DNA of 23,254 nucleotides from Symbiodinium natans (GCA_905221605.1 CAJNDS010000254.1:163386-186639); one strand, 5' to 3'; counted from the first letter of the stretch, positions 4,901 to 11,118 are shown. Translations and numbers: made by a program. Notes: generated by a model from the sequence alone, not told the origin.

Positions 4901-6860
4901 GGGGGCTGCGAGCCTGCTCCAGTACGGCCCAGACACTGAACGTCTCTTCGGATTTGTCTGAAGACTCTGAGGCCGAGCCATCGCCTTAGGGAATTGCGGG
5001 GTTTAGGGTTTAGGGTTAGGGTTTAGGGTCTAGGGTCTAGGGTCTAGGGCTTAGGGCTTAGGGCTTAGGGCCTAGGGTTTAGGGTTTAGGTTTAGGGTTT
5101 AGGGTTTAGGGTTTAGGGTTTAGGGTTTAGGGTTTAGGGTTTAGGGTTTAGGGTTTAGGGTTTAGGGTTTAGGGTTTAGGGTTTAGGGTTTAGGGTTTAG
5201 GGTTTAGGGTTTAGGGTTTAGGGTTTAGGTTGTAGGGTTTAGGGTTTAGGGTTTAGGGTTTAGGGTTTAGGGTTTAGGGTTTAGGGTTTAGGGTTTAGGG
5301 TTTAGGGTTTAGGGTTTAGGGTTTAGGGTTTAGGGTTTAGGGTTTAGATTGGGGTTTAGTGTTTAGGGTTTAGAGTTTAGAGTTTAGTGTTTAGGGTTTA
5401 GAGTTTAGAGTTTAGAGTTTAGAGTTTAGAGTTTAGGGTTTAGGGTTTAGGGTTTAGGGTGCCCTAAACCCTAAGCCCTGGACCCTAAACCCTCCCCTTA
5501 CAGGGGATGAATGTAGGGGATATAAGGTACCTACTTCCCTCATTCCCTCATTCCCTCATTCCCTCATTCCCTCATTCCCTCATTCCCTCATTCCCTCATT
5601 CCCTCATTCCCTCATTCCCTCATTCCCTCATTCCCTCATTCCCTCATTCCCGCATTCCCTAAACCCTAACCCTAAACCCTAAACCCTAAACCCTAAACCC
5701 TACTAAGCGCCAGCAGGTCACGCAAAAGGTAGCGTCCAACGCCCCATTGAAGCATTGGATAGATCATCCTCGGGGTCTAGAAGAGGGAGGATGAATAGGG
5801 TTTAGGGTTTAGGTTTTAGGGTGTAGGGTTTAGGGTTTAGGGTTTAGGTTTAGGGTTTCGGGTTTAAGGTTTCGGGTTTAGGTTTAGGGTTTAGGGTTCA
5901 GGGTTCAGGGTTCAGGGTGTTTTATGGAAGTTGGGTTTGGGCTTTAGGGTAAGGCAACGCCATGCCATCTTCTTACCCACTTCACAACAGAAGGGCTGTC
6001 CTAGACATAACCGGGACCCCGAATTTTGGGAGACCCCCAACATCATTCATGACTATGTTCCTGTCTCGACTCAACAACTGGGGTAGGTTTAGGGGCCCTC
6101 TAAAAATCAAATTCTGTGGCTTTCAAGGGGTATATAGGGAGTAAGGGCAATTAAAAGTAAAGATCATGTTCAAACCTACCCTTGACAAAATGTTGCTGCC
6201 AGTAGCAGCTAGTGGCAGGTAGACAGGGAGGCGCAAAAGCGGGTCCATGTTGCCCATATTCCCTGAAGCGGAGCTCCCCAACGATACCACTGACAAGAGT
6301 ACAATCGGCAAGCCGGTCGAGTTGCCGAAAGCCACAGCGCAAACCGTGCCTCTTGCAAAATCCTCTGGTGCAGATGAGAGCGCAGCCGCTGCTTTTCCCA
6401 GCAGCACCCCTGGCCCTACTACAACGATCGGCAAAAGAAAGAGGATCCAGCTGGAGAGGATGATGCTCAGGAAGGGCTGGCATGGTGCACACTGATTTCC
6501 ACCCGTGTTGCACTGGTCGCAATACAAGATCCGAGAAAACAGAAGTGCTGGAATTGCCAGCTTCATGGTAATCGCTCCCATCGCCTTCCGAACTGAAAGA
6601 TCGATGATGCCCCGGCGGGTGGCCACAACTCCAATGGCAATGACGGATGCTGCAACACCGATCGCCCACAAAGACGAAACGAGGATCGATACAAATCCAG
6701 AGCTCGTGGTGGGCGCCATGATTGCACTCCTTGTGCCGTGCTTCCACAGCACGGCCCGTGAAGTATGTCCATTCTGCAACAGGGATGGAGCCGTCACAGG
6801 AGCCACGCAGTCCTCCGCACATGCGAAACTCAGAGTAAGCGCCAAGATCAGGCGATTCAT
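1717..6860 (-). CDS. PIN-LIKES / auxin efflux carrier family membrane transporter, 8 exons
   Basis: Eight minus-strand blocks join into one open frame of about 470 codons: 6860-6217, 5768-5722 (or to 5704), 4984-4875 (or to 4883), 3912-3823, 3536-3420, 3180-3076, 2544-2466 and 1937-1717. The start at 6860 opens with MNRLILALTLSFACA, a signal-peptide-like segment. Five membrane segments follow (about residues 56-215, with GNSTGLPIVLL at 179-189), then LQWGVGRYLL, an acidic loop, and five C-terminal segments with GDAAVPLNLLILG and TPTANNVAVMAE. This order and length (family about 400-450 residues) match the Mem_trans family. Plant PILS members sit in the ER and affect intracellular auxin; the substrate here is unknown. 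Phases agree at every junction, so the gene looks intact. Donors used are GT, GC and GA. The C terminus after residue LLG is uncertain. Confidence 0.87.
1737..1764. repeat. TA-rich microsatellite
   Basis: TATATA units with one CATA interruption. The tract lies inside the apparent C-terminal extension of exon 8 and is a reason to doubt that extension. Confidence 0.9.
1957..2110. repeat. Telomeric array in intron 7, near its 3' splice site
   Basis: About 21 TTTAGGG heptamers with GTAGGG and TTCAGGG variants. In the gene's sense this is a CCCTAAA array ending about 20 nt before the AG at 1938-1939. Confidence 0.95.
2111..2213. repeat. G-rich purine tract in intron 7
   Basis: Dense GGGG/GGAGG runs on the plus strand with almost no pyrimidines. 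The many G-runs could form G-quadruplexes; in the transcript the tract is a C-rich polypyrimidine stretch. Confidence 0.8.
2338..2456. mobile_element. Short inverted-repeat remnant at the 5' end of intron 7
   Basis: The region starts GTAGGTATTCAAC and ends GGTTACCTAC, with further imperfect complementarity inside (AACCTGGGG...AAGGTT). It begins 9 nt inside the donor of intron 7. No second copy is seen, so the assignment as a mobile element is tentative. Confidence 0.4.
2466..2544 (-). CDS. Transporter exon 7
   Basis: After CTCGAG|G at 2544 the frame reads DPSLWLVALIVSC, then TPTANNVAVMAES, the most conserved C-terminal motif of the family (TP.ANN). The donor TCCG|GTGCTC is a standard GT and leaves phase 1. 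Confidence 0.9.
2597..2702. repeat. Telomeric array at the 3' end of intron 6
   Basis: Fifteen or so TTTAGGG/TTTCGGG/TCTAGGG/TTCAGGG units. In gene sense these are CCCTAAA-type units ending about 52 nt before the exon 7 acceptor. Confidence 0.92.
2755..2880. repeat. CTG/TTG trinucleotide tract in intron 6
   Basis: GCTGTTGCTG-type triplets run through most of this stretch. The minus-strand frame yields low-complexity Ala/Thr and is not a gene. CCCTAAA units follow at 2881-2918. Confidence 0.85.
2881..2918. repeat. Short CCCTAAA block in intron 6
   Basis: Five imperfect heptamers (with CCGTAAA and CCCTAAT variants) directly after the trinucleotide tract. Confidence 0.85.
3000..3029. repeat. 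Perfect 12-bp hairpin in intron 6
   Basis: Arms CCAGGGTGATCA and TGATCACCCTGG are separated by a 6-nt loop CTGCAA. The hairpin lies within a possible cryptic mini-exon (3036-2992, minus strand) followed by a consensus GTAAGT donor. It is not a bacterial-type terminator; there is no T tract and the context is eukaryotic. Confidence 0.8.
3041..3067. repeat. Short TTTAGGG block at the 5' end of intron 6
   Basis: Three to four TTTAGGG units. In gene sense they read CCCTAAA, and they sit 8 nt inside the donor. This orientation is opposite to that seen at the 5' ends of introns 2, 3 and 5. Confidence 0.9.
3076..3180 (-). CDS. Transporter exon 6
   Basis: After ATGCAG|G at 3180 the frame reads VLPMRVGFAIVLSKLVLMPL and continues through a membrane segment to YGLIRIGPK. 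The family has a basic residue and a conserved L.MP in this helix. The donor AAG|GACGGG is a GA type; joining to exon 7 gives IGPK-DPSLWLV with phase 0. Confidence 0.87.
3314..3408. repeat. CCCTAAA array and TA tract in intron 5
   Basis: About eleven CCCTAAA/CCCCAAA units (3314-3391) are followed by an 18-nt TA run. In gene sense the intron opens with GCGCTACATCACA, the TA run, and then TTTAGGG units. Confidence 0.93.
3420..3536 (-). CDS. Transporter exon 5
   Basis: The acceptor CCCCCTGAG|G lies right after a 14-C tract in the transcript sense. The frame reads DNDAPLTWLYDGIYKL and then GDAAVPLNLLILGSALSKG, a hallmark of the family. The donor GAG|GCGCTA (GC type) at 3420 gives an in-frame join to exon 6. 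Confidence 0.88.
3541..3605. repeat. Poly-G run and TTTAGGG block at the 3' end of intron 4
   Basis: Fourteen consecutive G (3541-3554) lie next to the exon 5 acceptor, forming a poly-C pyrimidine tract in the transcript. They are followed by five TTTAGGG units (3568-3605). Confidence 0.92.
3681..3814. mobile_element. Inverted-repeat element, family D, inside intron 4
   Basis: The left arm contains CCGGAAAATTTTGGGG then GTTTACGA; the right arm, inverted, is CCGGAAGCATTTTGGGG then GTTTACGAAAATA. The GTTTACGAAAATA core is shared with the perfect element at 7165-7259. The element occupies the 5' half of a 286-nt intron, starting 8 nt from the donor, as expected for an insertion linked to intron gain. 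Confidence 0.72.
3823..3912 (-). CDS. Transporter exon 4
   Basis: The acceptor GGGAG|G at 3912 opens ALVPPVIAALLGLVVGL, the PP-containing first helix of the C-terminal half, followed by PVRAWMVDVFDQ. The donor is CAG|GATGGT, a GA type, and the join to exon 5 is in phase 0. An inverted-repeat element starts only 8 nt inside the following intron. Confidence 0.82.
3923..4048. repeat. Telomeric array at the 3' end of intron 3
   Basis: About 17 TTTAGGG units with TTTGGGG, GTAGGG and ATTAGGG variants. In gene sense it is a CCCTAAA array ending 10 nt before the exon 4 acceptor. Confidence 0.93.
4049..4619. other. G-rich spacer inside intron 3
   Basis: Unique, G-rich plus strand with runs of 7-10 G (for example near 4357-4367 and 4413-4419). 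Short frames on the plus strand have no recognisable domains and biased Gly/Arg content. I see no gene here beyond the possibility of an unrecognised small loop exon on the minus strand. Confidence 0.5.
4620..4712. repeat. TTTAGGG/CTTAGGG array in intron 3
   Basis: About thirteen units in mixed TTTAGGG and CTTAGGG register, like the block at 1347-1460. Confidence 0.92.
4833..4874. repeat. CCCTAAA array at the 5' end of intron 3
   Basis: Six CCCTAAA units (one CCCTACA). In gene sense the intron opens directly into GTTTAGGG units, so the splice donor may be part of the first telomeric unit. Confidence 0.92.
4875..4984 (-). CDS. Transporter exon 3, acidic cytosolic loop
   Basis: After CCCTAAG|G at 4984 the frame reads DGSASESSDKSEETFSVW and then VLEQARSPPGQTQKGHR. 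A hydrophilic loop at this place, between the two five-helix halves, is typical of PILS proteins. There is no sequence conservation to anchor it, so the exon rests on frame, position and splice signals. The donor may be CACAG|GGTTTAG/CACAGG|GTTTAG (end 4875, direct in-frame join to exon 4) or AAAG|GTCACA (end 4883, which would need another exon). Confidence 0.6.
4999..5460. repeat. Long TTTAGGG array, 3' part of intron 2
   Basis: The largest telomeric block: about 65 heptamers, with runs of roughly 20 and 15 perfect units around 5088-5345. TCTAGGG/CTTAGGG variants lie at the left and TTTAGAG/TTTAGTG variants at the right. It ends 14 nt before the exon 3 acceptor in gene sense. Perfect runs this long are recent or are kept homogeneous. 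Confidence 0.97.
5461..5495. repeat. CCCTAAA units in opposite orientation to the large array
   Basis: GGGTTTAGGGTGCCCTAAACC marks an abrupt switch from G-strand to C-strand units. This head-to-head arrangement resembles a fused or inverted telomeric block, here only about five imperfect units long on the right. Confidence 0.88.
5534..5660. repeat. 8-bp minisatellite (CATTCCCT)n
   Basis: About fifteen near-perfect copies of CATTCCCT. The last carries CGCATTCCCT and runs straight into CCCTAAA units, and the two units share the CCCT core, so one may have been seeded from the other. Confidence 0.95.
5659..5702. repeat. CCCTAAA array at the 5' end of intron 2
   Basis: Six CCCTAAA units directly beside exon 2. 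In gene sense the intron opens GTAGGGTTTAGGG if the longer exon 2 is used. Confidence 0.93.
5704..5768 (-). CDS. Transporter exon 2
   Basis: After CCCCGAG|G at 5768 the frame reads MIYPMLQWGVGRYLLR, which completes the family pattern DPLL..VYL..YP.LQWGVG. The donor is either C|GTGACC (end 5722) or A|GTAGGG (end 5704). Both keep phase 1 into exon 3 and differ by six residues (DLLALS). The coordinates given use the longer form. Confidence 0.78.
5796..5918. repeat. TTTAGGG array at the 3' end of intron 1
   Basis: About 16 units with TTTCGGG, TTCAGGG and shortened TTAGGT forms. In gene sense it is a CCCTAAA-type array about 27 nt upstream of the exon 2 acceptor. Confidence 0.92.
5919..6216. other. 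Unique part of intron 1
   Basis: No repeat family or coding signal recognised. The frame of exon 1 reads on into it for about 30 codons, but the family pattern argues for splicing at 6217. Confidence 0.5.
6217..6860 (-). CDS. Transporter exon 1 (residues 1-214 plus 2 nt)
   Basis: The exon encodes the signal-like N terminus, the first membrane segments and the N-terminal family core: TRRGIIDLSVRKAMG, MKLAIPALLFSRI, then GNSTGLPIVLLSVV and DPLLRLPVYL. A small loop with four cysteines (CDQCNTGGNQCAPC) lies between two segments. The frame stays open past 6217, but the family pattern needs VYL followed by an aromatic YP..QW motif. That is met if the exon ends at CCT|GCCACT, a GC donor, and joins G-ATG-ATC at 5768. 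Confidence 0.85.
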
Positions 6861-6940
6861 GGCGCACGGTACAATTGAAAACAAGATGTAGGCGGCCACT
6901 TGGGCGGTAAGCTGATCGCGGTTTGAGCCACTGGCCGCGT
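6861..6940 (-). promoter_or_regulatory. 5' leader with candidate splice or spliced-leader acceptor
   Basis: On the minus strand CTGTGTGCTTGCAG ends at 6941, giving an AG acceptor 80 nt before the ATG at 6860. The frame stays open upstream to 6950, but no ATG lies between the acceptor and 6860. In dinoflagellates this could be the spliced-leader trans-splice site or a cis acceptor. No TATA-like promoter is seen. Confidence 0.45.
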
Positions 6941-7164
6941 CTGCAAGCACACAGATTCAGGAATCTACCTCAGATTGGGAGAATATCTCTGAATACCTTG
7001 GCCTCCTTTGAGGGCAACTTGTTCTCAAAATGGGGAGCCAACTTTTTATGTTTTTGGGCGGGGGAGGGGAGGGGGGTGTGCATTTACGTCTTGCCGCGCA
7101 AACTCAGGGTCCAAGACTTAGCGTTTTGGGATTCACGGTTTGGGTAGTCCATGCCACACTTTGC
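6941..7164. other. 5' flank of the transporter gene
   Basis: Unique sequence with a GGGGGAGGGGAGGGG purine run at about 7060-7076. No TATA box or spliced-leader copy is seen. Confidence 0.45.
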
Positions 7165-7259
7165 AATATGGGGGTTTACGAAAATAGGGGCAAATAGTAG
7201 GATTCCCTCATAATAAGGACCCCCGAAAAGGTACCCCTATTTTCGTAAACCCCCATATT
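7165..7259. mobile_element. Inverted-repeat (MITE-like) element, family D, intact copy
   Basis: A 95-bp element with 26-bp perfect terminal inverted repeats that begin AATATGGGGGTTTACG and run through AAAATAGGGG. Only 43 nt separate the arms. It shares its core with the intron 4 element and with a remnant near 10090-10157. There is no coding capacity. Confidence 0.85.
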
Positions 7260-7782
7260 CTGTTGGGCTGAGAGACAAGTGAACCAAATCTGCTCAGAGA
7301 CCTACATGACGAGCCTCCTCAGAGGGAGGTGGTCATTTTGGGTTTTGAGTTTAGGGTTTAGGGTTTTACAAAGCCGAAAGCCCTAGACTCTATATCCTGA
7401 ACCCTAAACCCCAAACCCTGGGGCCCTGAGCTCTGCATGCTGATCTCCGACCTCGCCTCCAACATCTCCCAGTCAGGCAGCCCGCTATGAGCCTCATCAC
7501 GTTGGGGTGCAGGGCTGGGCTGTTCAGCCGATTCATGGCATCGGCGCGCGCGTTGTCTTTCTTTGTTGGCCCTTCCCCCTAAACCTGAACTGGAGGACGC
7601 AAACCTGAGGGTTCTGCATCAACTGCGGCTTTCTCGGATTTAGGAATTCGGGCTTAAGGCGCATGGTATGAGGTGCAGTGTGACACCCGAAAGCCCTGAT
7701 CCCTAGACCCCCAACTCCCAAGCCTTGAGAACCCACAGAGCAATTTTACCCCCCCCCCCAGGCAAGGGATGTGATTCTGATG
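7260..7782. other. Spacer with short telomeric runs
   Basis: A TTTAGGG pair at 7350-7365 and CCCTAAA/CCCCAAA units at 7400-7420 flank otherwise unique, GC-rich sequence. A stretch at about 7433-7570 keeps open frames on both strands, but neither resembles a known family. Confidence 0.4.
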
Positions 7783-7928
7783 CTAATTTCATGGGCCCTG
7801 CGTATGGGCCCTTTAAAAGGGTGCCCCTTATAGACCCCTTATCTTACCCCATACAACTTAAGGCCCATACATCAGAACCCGTTAAAGGAGATCAGAGACC
7901 ATCTACAGAACACCCATGAAACTACCCT
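7783..7928. mobile_element. Inverted-repeat (MITE-like) element, family A, copy 2
   Basis: It begins TTTCATGGGCCCTGCG and ends CATGAAACTACCCT, with internal CCTTTAAAAGGG and CATACATCAGAACCC motifs shared with the copies at 662-819 and 15802-15947. Confidence 0.72.
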
Positions 7929-8212
7929 CAGAATGGATCAGGCGCCCTAGATTAAATTCAGGTTTGTTCCTTAATGAAGGTGTATTGGGGAGCCCTTGAC
8001 ATAAACTACTAAGCCATAATACACATATATACCTATAATATGTATATATATACATATATATATATATACAAATTCTAAGTTATATTCCTAAGGGGTATGG
8101 GGGCTCTCTAGAGAACCCTTGTCCCCAAAACTTTGGGCGCGCGACTTTGGGCGATGCCCGATCGTCTCCACCCGTTCCACTGCCCAGCCACGGATCGTCG
8201 CCGCCTCGGACT
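7929..8212. other. Spacer with TA-rich tract
   Basis: A TATA-rich stretch (ATATGTATATATATACATAT and neighbours) at about 8020-8070 is the only clear structure. Nothing else is recognised. Confidence 0.6.
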
Positions 8213-8270
8213 CCTAAACCCTAAACCCTAAACCCAAAAAACCCTACACCCTAGACCCTAAACCCTAAGG
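8213..8270. repeat. CCCTAAA array
   Basis: About eight units with CCCAAAA, CCCTACA and CCCTAGA variants. Confidence 0.9.
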
Positions 8271-8807
8271 ACTCAGGCGCCGAGCTCTGGGAGGGGGCAG
8301 GCAGGAAGCAGGTAGGGTTTAGGTACGAAGTAGAGTTGAAAGAAGCCCTTAACAGGGCCCCTTTAAGGGGCGCCCGGCTTAGAATTCCTACCTAAAAACT
8401 ACGGACTACGTGACTATATCTTTCAGCACCGTGGATGGTCAAACGGATAAAGCCTCACCTAGATGGACCTTTAACGAAAGCAAATTGTCCCAACTAGGCA
8501 GCCATGCACCTGCAAAAACCAGCAACGATACTCGTTCAGGAAGGCCCGTACCCCTTTTGGGGGAGTTTGGAGGTCGCCCTTAACCCTGAACCCTTAGACC
8601 CTACACCTTCCTGTACCTACCCAGGGCCCTGTCCGTCTTCCACGGCATCGTCCATGCTGGCATGACCTGAGGCTGCCGTTGAGGGTTGAGGGTTGAGGGT
8701 TTAGACTAGGGTGGCGGTTGGAGTTGTGGGTCTTTCGGTGTGTTTTTCAGGGGTTGCCTTGGGATGTAAACTACTGTAAACCTAAACATCCCTAAAAGCC
8801 CTAAACC
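8271..8807. other. Spacer with telomeric remnants
   Basis: Mostly unique sequence. CCCTNAA remnants at 8580-8605 and TTGAGGG units at 8680-8705 flank an 80-bp island whose plus strand has an AG|G acceptor (CTACCCAG|G at 8626) and the frame ALSVFHGIVHAG. This is too short to assign. Confidence 0.35.
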
Positions 8808-8935
8808 CTTACTACCCAGTTGTAACTGCACTTATATCCCACTTATAAGCCCCTTCAGTGCCCTAACATGGTTATACTTGGGTTATAAGTAGAGTTTTAA
8901 TTGGGTTAGTACGTACCATGAACCTCCAAGTAGGG
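8808..8935. mobile_element. Inverted-repeat (MITE-like) element, family C, copy 1
   Basis: It shares TTGTAACTG, CACTTATA and GTGCCCTAA internal motifs with three further copies and ends TACCATGAACCTCCAAGTA. The left terminus is worn: the GGAGGTTCATGG arm is missing and ACTACCCAG remains. Confidence 0.75.
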
Positions 8936-9020
8936 CCGAGTTGCCGAGAACCCCCAGCTGGCCCAGAAAACCATTGGGGAAGGGGGGGGGGCCTGGGCTG
9001 TAGGGTTCAGTTCGTTGGAC

Positions 9021-9150
9021 CTCAAACCCTAAACCCTAAACCCTAAACCCTCAACCGGTTTGGGGTTTAGGGTTTGGGGTTTGGGGTTTGGGGTTTGGGT
9101 TTTGGGGTTTGGGGTTTGGGGTTTGGGGTTTGGGGTTTGGGGTTTGGGGC
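9021..9150. repeat. CCCTAAA block followed by a TTTGGGG tract
   Basis: CCCTAAA units at 9024-9053 face a tract of about thirteen TTTGGGG heptamers (9058-9150). TTTGGGG is a homogenised variant of the telomeric unit, with strong potential for G-quadruplexes. Confidence 0.92.
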
Positions 9151-9177
9151 TTCAGGTTCCCTCAACCCTACCTGGCA

Positions 9178-9311
9178 TTTCATGGTACTTATTATCCAAT
9201 CATCACTGTACTTATAACTGTACTTATAACCATATTAGGGCACCTAAGGGGCTTATAAGTGGGTTATAAGTACAGTTTTAGCTGGTTAATAAGTACCATG
9301 AACCTCCAAGC
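9178..9311. mobile_element. Inverted-repeat (MITE-like) element, family C, copy 2
   Basis: It begins TTTCATGGTACTTATTA and ends TAATAAGTACCATGAACC. The centre carries AACTGTACTTATAAC repeated twice and its complement GTTATAAGTACAGTT. This is the most symmetrical copy. Confidence 0.82.
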
Positions 9312-9404
9312 AAGCCCTACATCCGGAAGCTTGAAAAATCACATGTTGCTGAGGGCTCGTGTTGCTCCTCTCTTGGAAGTGGAGGGCCTATGAACTTCTG
9401 GATC

Positions 9405-9525
9405 CTAAACCCCAAACCCTAAACCCTAAATCCTGAACCCTAAGCCCTAAACCCTAAACCCTAAGCCCTGAAACCCTAAACCCTGAACCCTGAACCCTAA
9501 ACCCTAAACCCTAAACCCCTAACCC
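9405..9525. repeat. CCCTAAA-type array
   Basis: About 17 units with CCCTGAA, CCCTAAG and CCCCAAA variants. Confidence 0.92.
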
Positions 9526-9844
9526 ACAACTTCCATCTGTGGGCCCCCGCCCTCGTCGATGAGGCGGCTCATCAGTTGAAGACTCAGATGCAGAGACTGC
9601 TATGGGGGTTAGGGTTTAGGGTTTAATGTTTAAGATACCTTAATTCATATCAAGGATCCCAATGCAAATATAAGGTATACTCCTTAGTTAAGGGGTATTG
9701 GCTTTGGGTAGGGCATATTCCGAAGAGTGTTGCGGCCAAGAAATGCTCTATGATTCTGGTGTCAGAGAGTGGGTTTAAGGTAAGAAGGGTTTGTGACTTA
9801 CATTCTGAGTACCCAGGGTATGCAGTCTTTGCGGCTGGGGGCTC
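9526..9844. other. Exon-like island and spacer
   Basis: The 80-bp island 9526-9605 sits between a CCCTAAA array and TTTAGGG units, the same setting as the transporter exons. Frames are open on both strands (for example SASESSTDEPPHRRGRGP on the minus strand after CATAG). The rest is unique and unassigned. Confidence 0.35.
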
Positions 9845-9976
9845 TTACTTGGAGGTTCATGGTACTTCTTAACCAAGTACAATTGTCCTTATGACCCACT
9901 TATTTGTAAGCCCCTTGAGTGCCCTAATATGGTTACAAGTAATTGGTTAGTAAGTACCATGAACCTCCAAGTAGGG
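9845..9976. mobile_element. Inverted-repeat (MITE-like) element, family C, copy 3
   Basis: Both ends are intact: TACTTGGAGGTTCATGGTAC at the left and its complement GTACCATGAACCTCCAAGTA at the right. The centre has TTGTAAGCCCCTTGAGTGCC, close to the other copies. Confidence 0.87.
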
Positions 9977-10250
9977 CTTGGGCTAGGTAGCCAGCAACAT
10001 GTTGGTTTAGAGGTTCAGGGTTTAGGATATCGGGCTCAGGGATCAGGGTGGAAAGGATCCTGGATAGAAACCCATATGTGGGTACCTCTTTGGGGGCGAA
10101 TCCCACTATTTGGGGGTCTATATTAGGGGTCCCTTATGATCGTCAACCCCCATATCCAGCAGAGATGTCTGGCAGCAGAGTAGTCCCCAACCCCCCGAAA
10201 CACAGCATGTGGGCGTGGACCGAAAGGGCCAAGTTCTCAACATTCTGGCA
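9977..10250. other. Spacer with family D remnant
   Basis: Around 10090-10157, TTTGGGGGCG, ATTTGGGGGTC and CAACCCCCATAT resemble family D termini, but the arms no longer match well. Nothing else is recognised. Confidence 0.4.
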
Positions 10251-10570
10251 CCCTAAACCCTAAAACCCCAAACCCCAAACCCTAAATCCTAAATATTTCA
10301 GGGCCGCCTTACATTCTCAACCCCAAATGGGACCATAAGCCAGAGAAGTGACCATATAGTATATACCTGGGCCCTAAAGCTACCATGTAGAAACCCCCTT
10401 GTAAGGCTCAAGTATACACTATACAGGTACCATGGATCCCTTAGGGTGAATGTACAGGTAGAGAAGTGACCGAAATGATGATTCTCTTCAAAGCCTCCAA
10501 GCAAGCATCGCCCCAATAGCTTTACCTGATCCGTATACCCTGACATCCTTTGAGCCCAGCCCAATCCACC
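10251..10570. other. Telomeric remnant and imperfect inverted repeat
   Basis: CCCTAAA/CCCCAAA units occupy 10251-10290. An imperfect palindrome follows at about 10358-10432 (TATAGTATATACCTGGGCCC against GGCTCAAGTATACACTATA), with GAGAAGTGACC repeated outside it at 10344 and 10461. It may be another short element, but only one copy is present. Confidence 0.45.
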
Positions 10571-10820
10571 CTCAACCCTAAACCCTCCTTGAACCCCAAA
10601 CTATCAACTCTAAACCCTAAACCCTACATCCTAAATCCTTGAACCCCAAACCATCAACTCTAAACCCGAAACCCCAGAACCTCAAACCCATCAACCCTAA
10701 ACCCCAAAACCCTAGAACCCCTGACCATCAACCCTAAACCCAAAAGCCCTAAACCCTAAGATCCTTAAACCCTAAATCCTTAAACCCTAAACCTAAACCC
10801 TAAACCCCGAACCCTAAATC
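10571..10820. repeat. Degenerate CCCTAAA array with a ~50-bp higher-order unit
   Basis: Telomere-like heptamers are interspersed with ATCAACTCTAAACCC. The motif CCTTGAACCCCAAAC followed by ATCAAC recurs at about 50-bp spacing, so a mixed block has been duplicated as a longer unit. Confidence 0.8.
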
Positions 10821-10911
10821 CTCTGAAGCTTTCTTCCTTCCGCCGTGGGCCGGGCATCTTCGGCACGGCGGCGAGGACGAAGGCGCGCGGCCCACCTTTG
10901 GCTGAACAAGC
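10821..10911 (-). other. Candidate exon of unknown gene
   Basis: On the minus strand CGCCAG|G opens a 91-nt block with the frame LVQPKVGRAPSSSPP and ending RKKASE before GAG|GATTTAGGG, a GA donor running into telomeric units. Its setting (CCCTAAA left, TTTAGGG right) matches the transporter exons, and the stretch TTCAGCCAAAG|GTGGGC closely resembles the exon 8 acceptor. No family match, so it may be chance. Confidence 0.3.
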
Positions 10912-10935
10912 CTGGCGACTTTGCGACCATTGCAA

Positions 10936-11003
10936 GGGTTTAGGGTTTAGGGTTTGGGGTTTAGGGTTTAGGGTTTGGAGTTTAGGGCTTAGGGTTTTAG
11001 GGT
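10936..11003. repeat. TTTAGGG array
   Basis: About nine units with TTTGGGG and TTTGGAG variants. Confidence 0.9.
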
Positions 11004-11118
11004 CTCTTTTTTGGAGCCTGGCTCGCGCACGGAGTGGAAAAACACTACACTGTCATAGATCGAATGCGGCTGCCTGCCTCTCGAAGATGCCTCTGTGTAT
11101 CATGGGTTCACCTAGGGG

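Noticed and set aside
4999-5460. True chromosome end
   Set aside because: The array is interstitial, bounded by exons of one gene, contains variant units and is followed by opposite-orientation repeats.
5534-5660. CRISPR-like array
   Set aside because: The 8-bp units are contiguous without spacers, in a eukaryotic intron; it is a minisatellite.
6212-6891. Plus-strand and alternative minus-strand open frames over exon 1
   Set aside because: They are antisense or out-of-frame shadows of the transporter exon, which alone carries family motifs.
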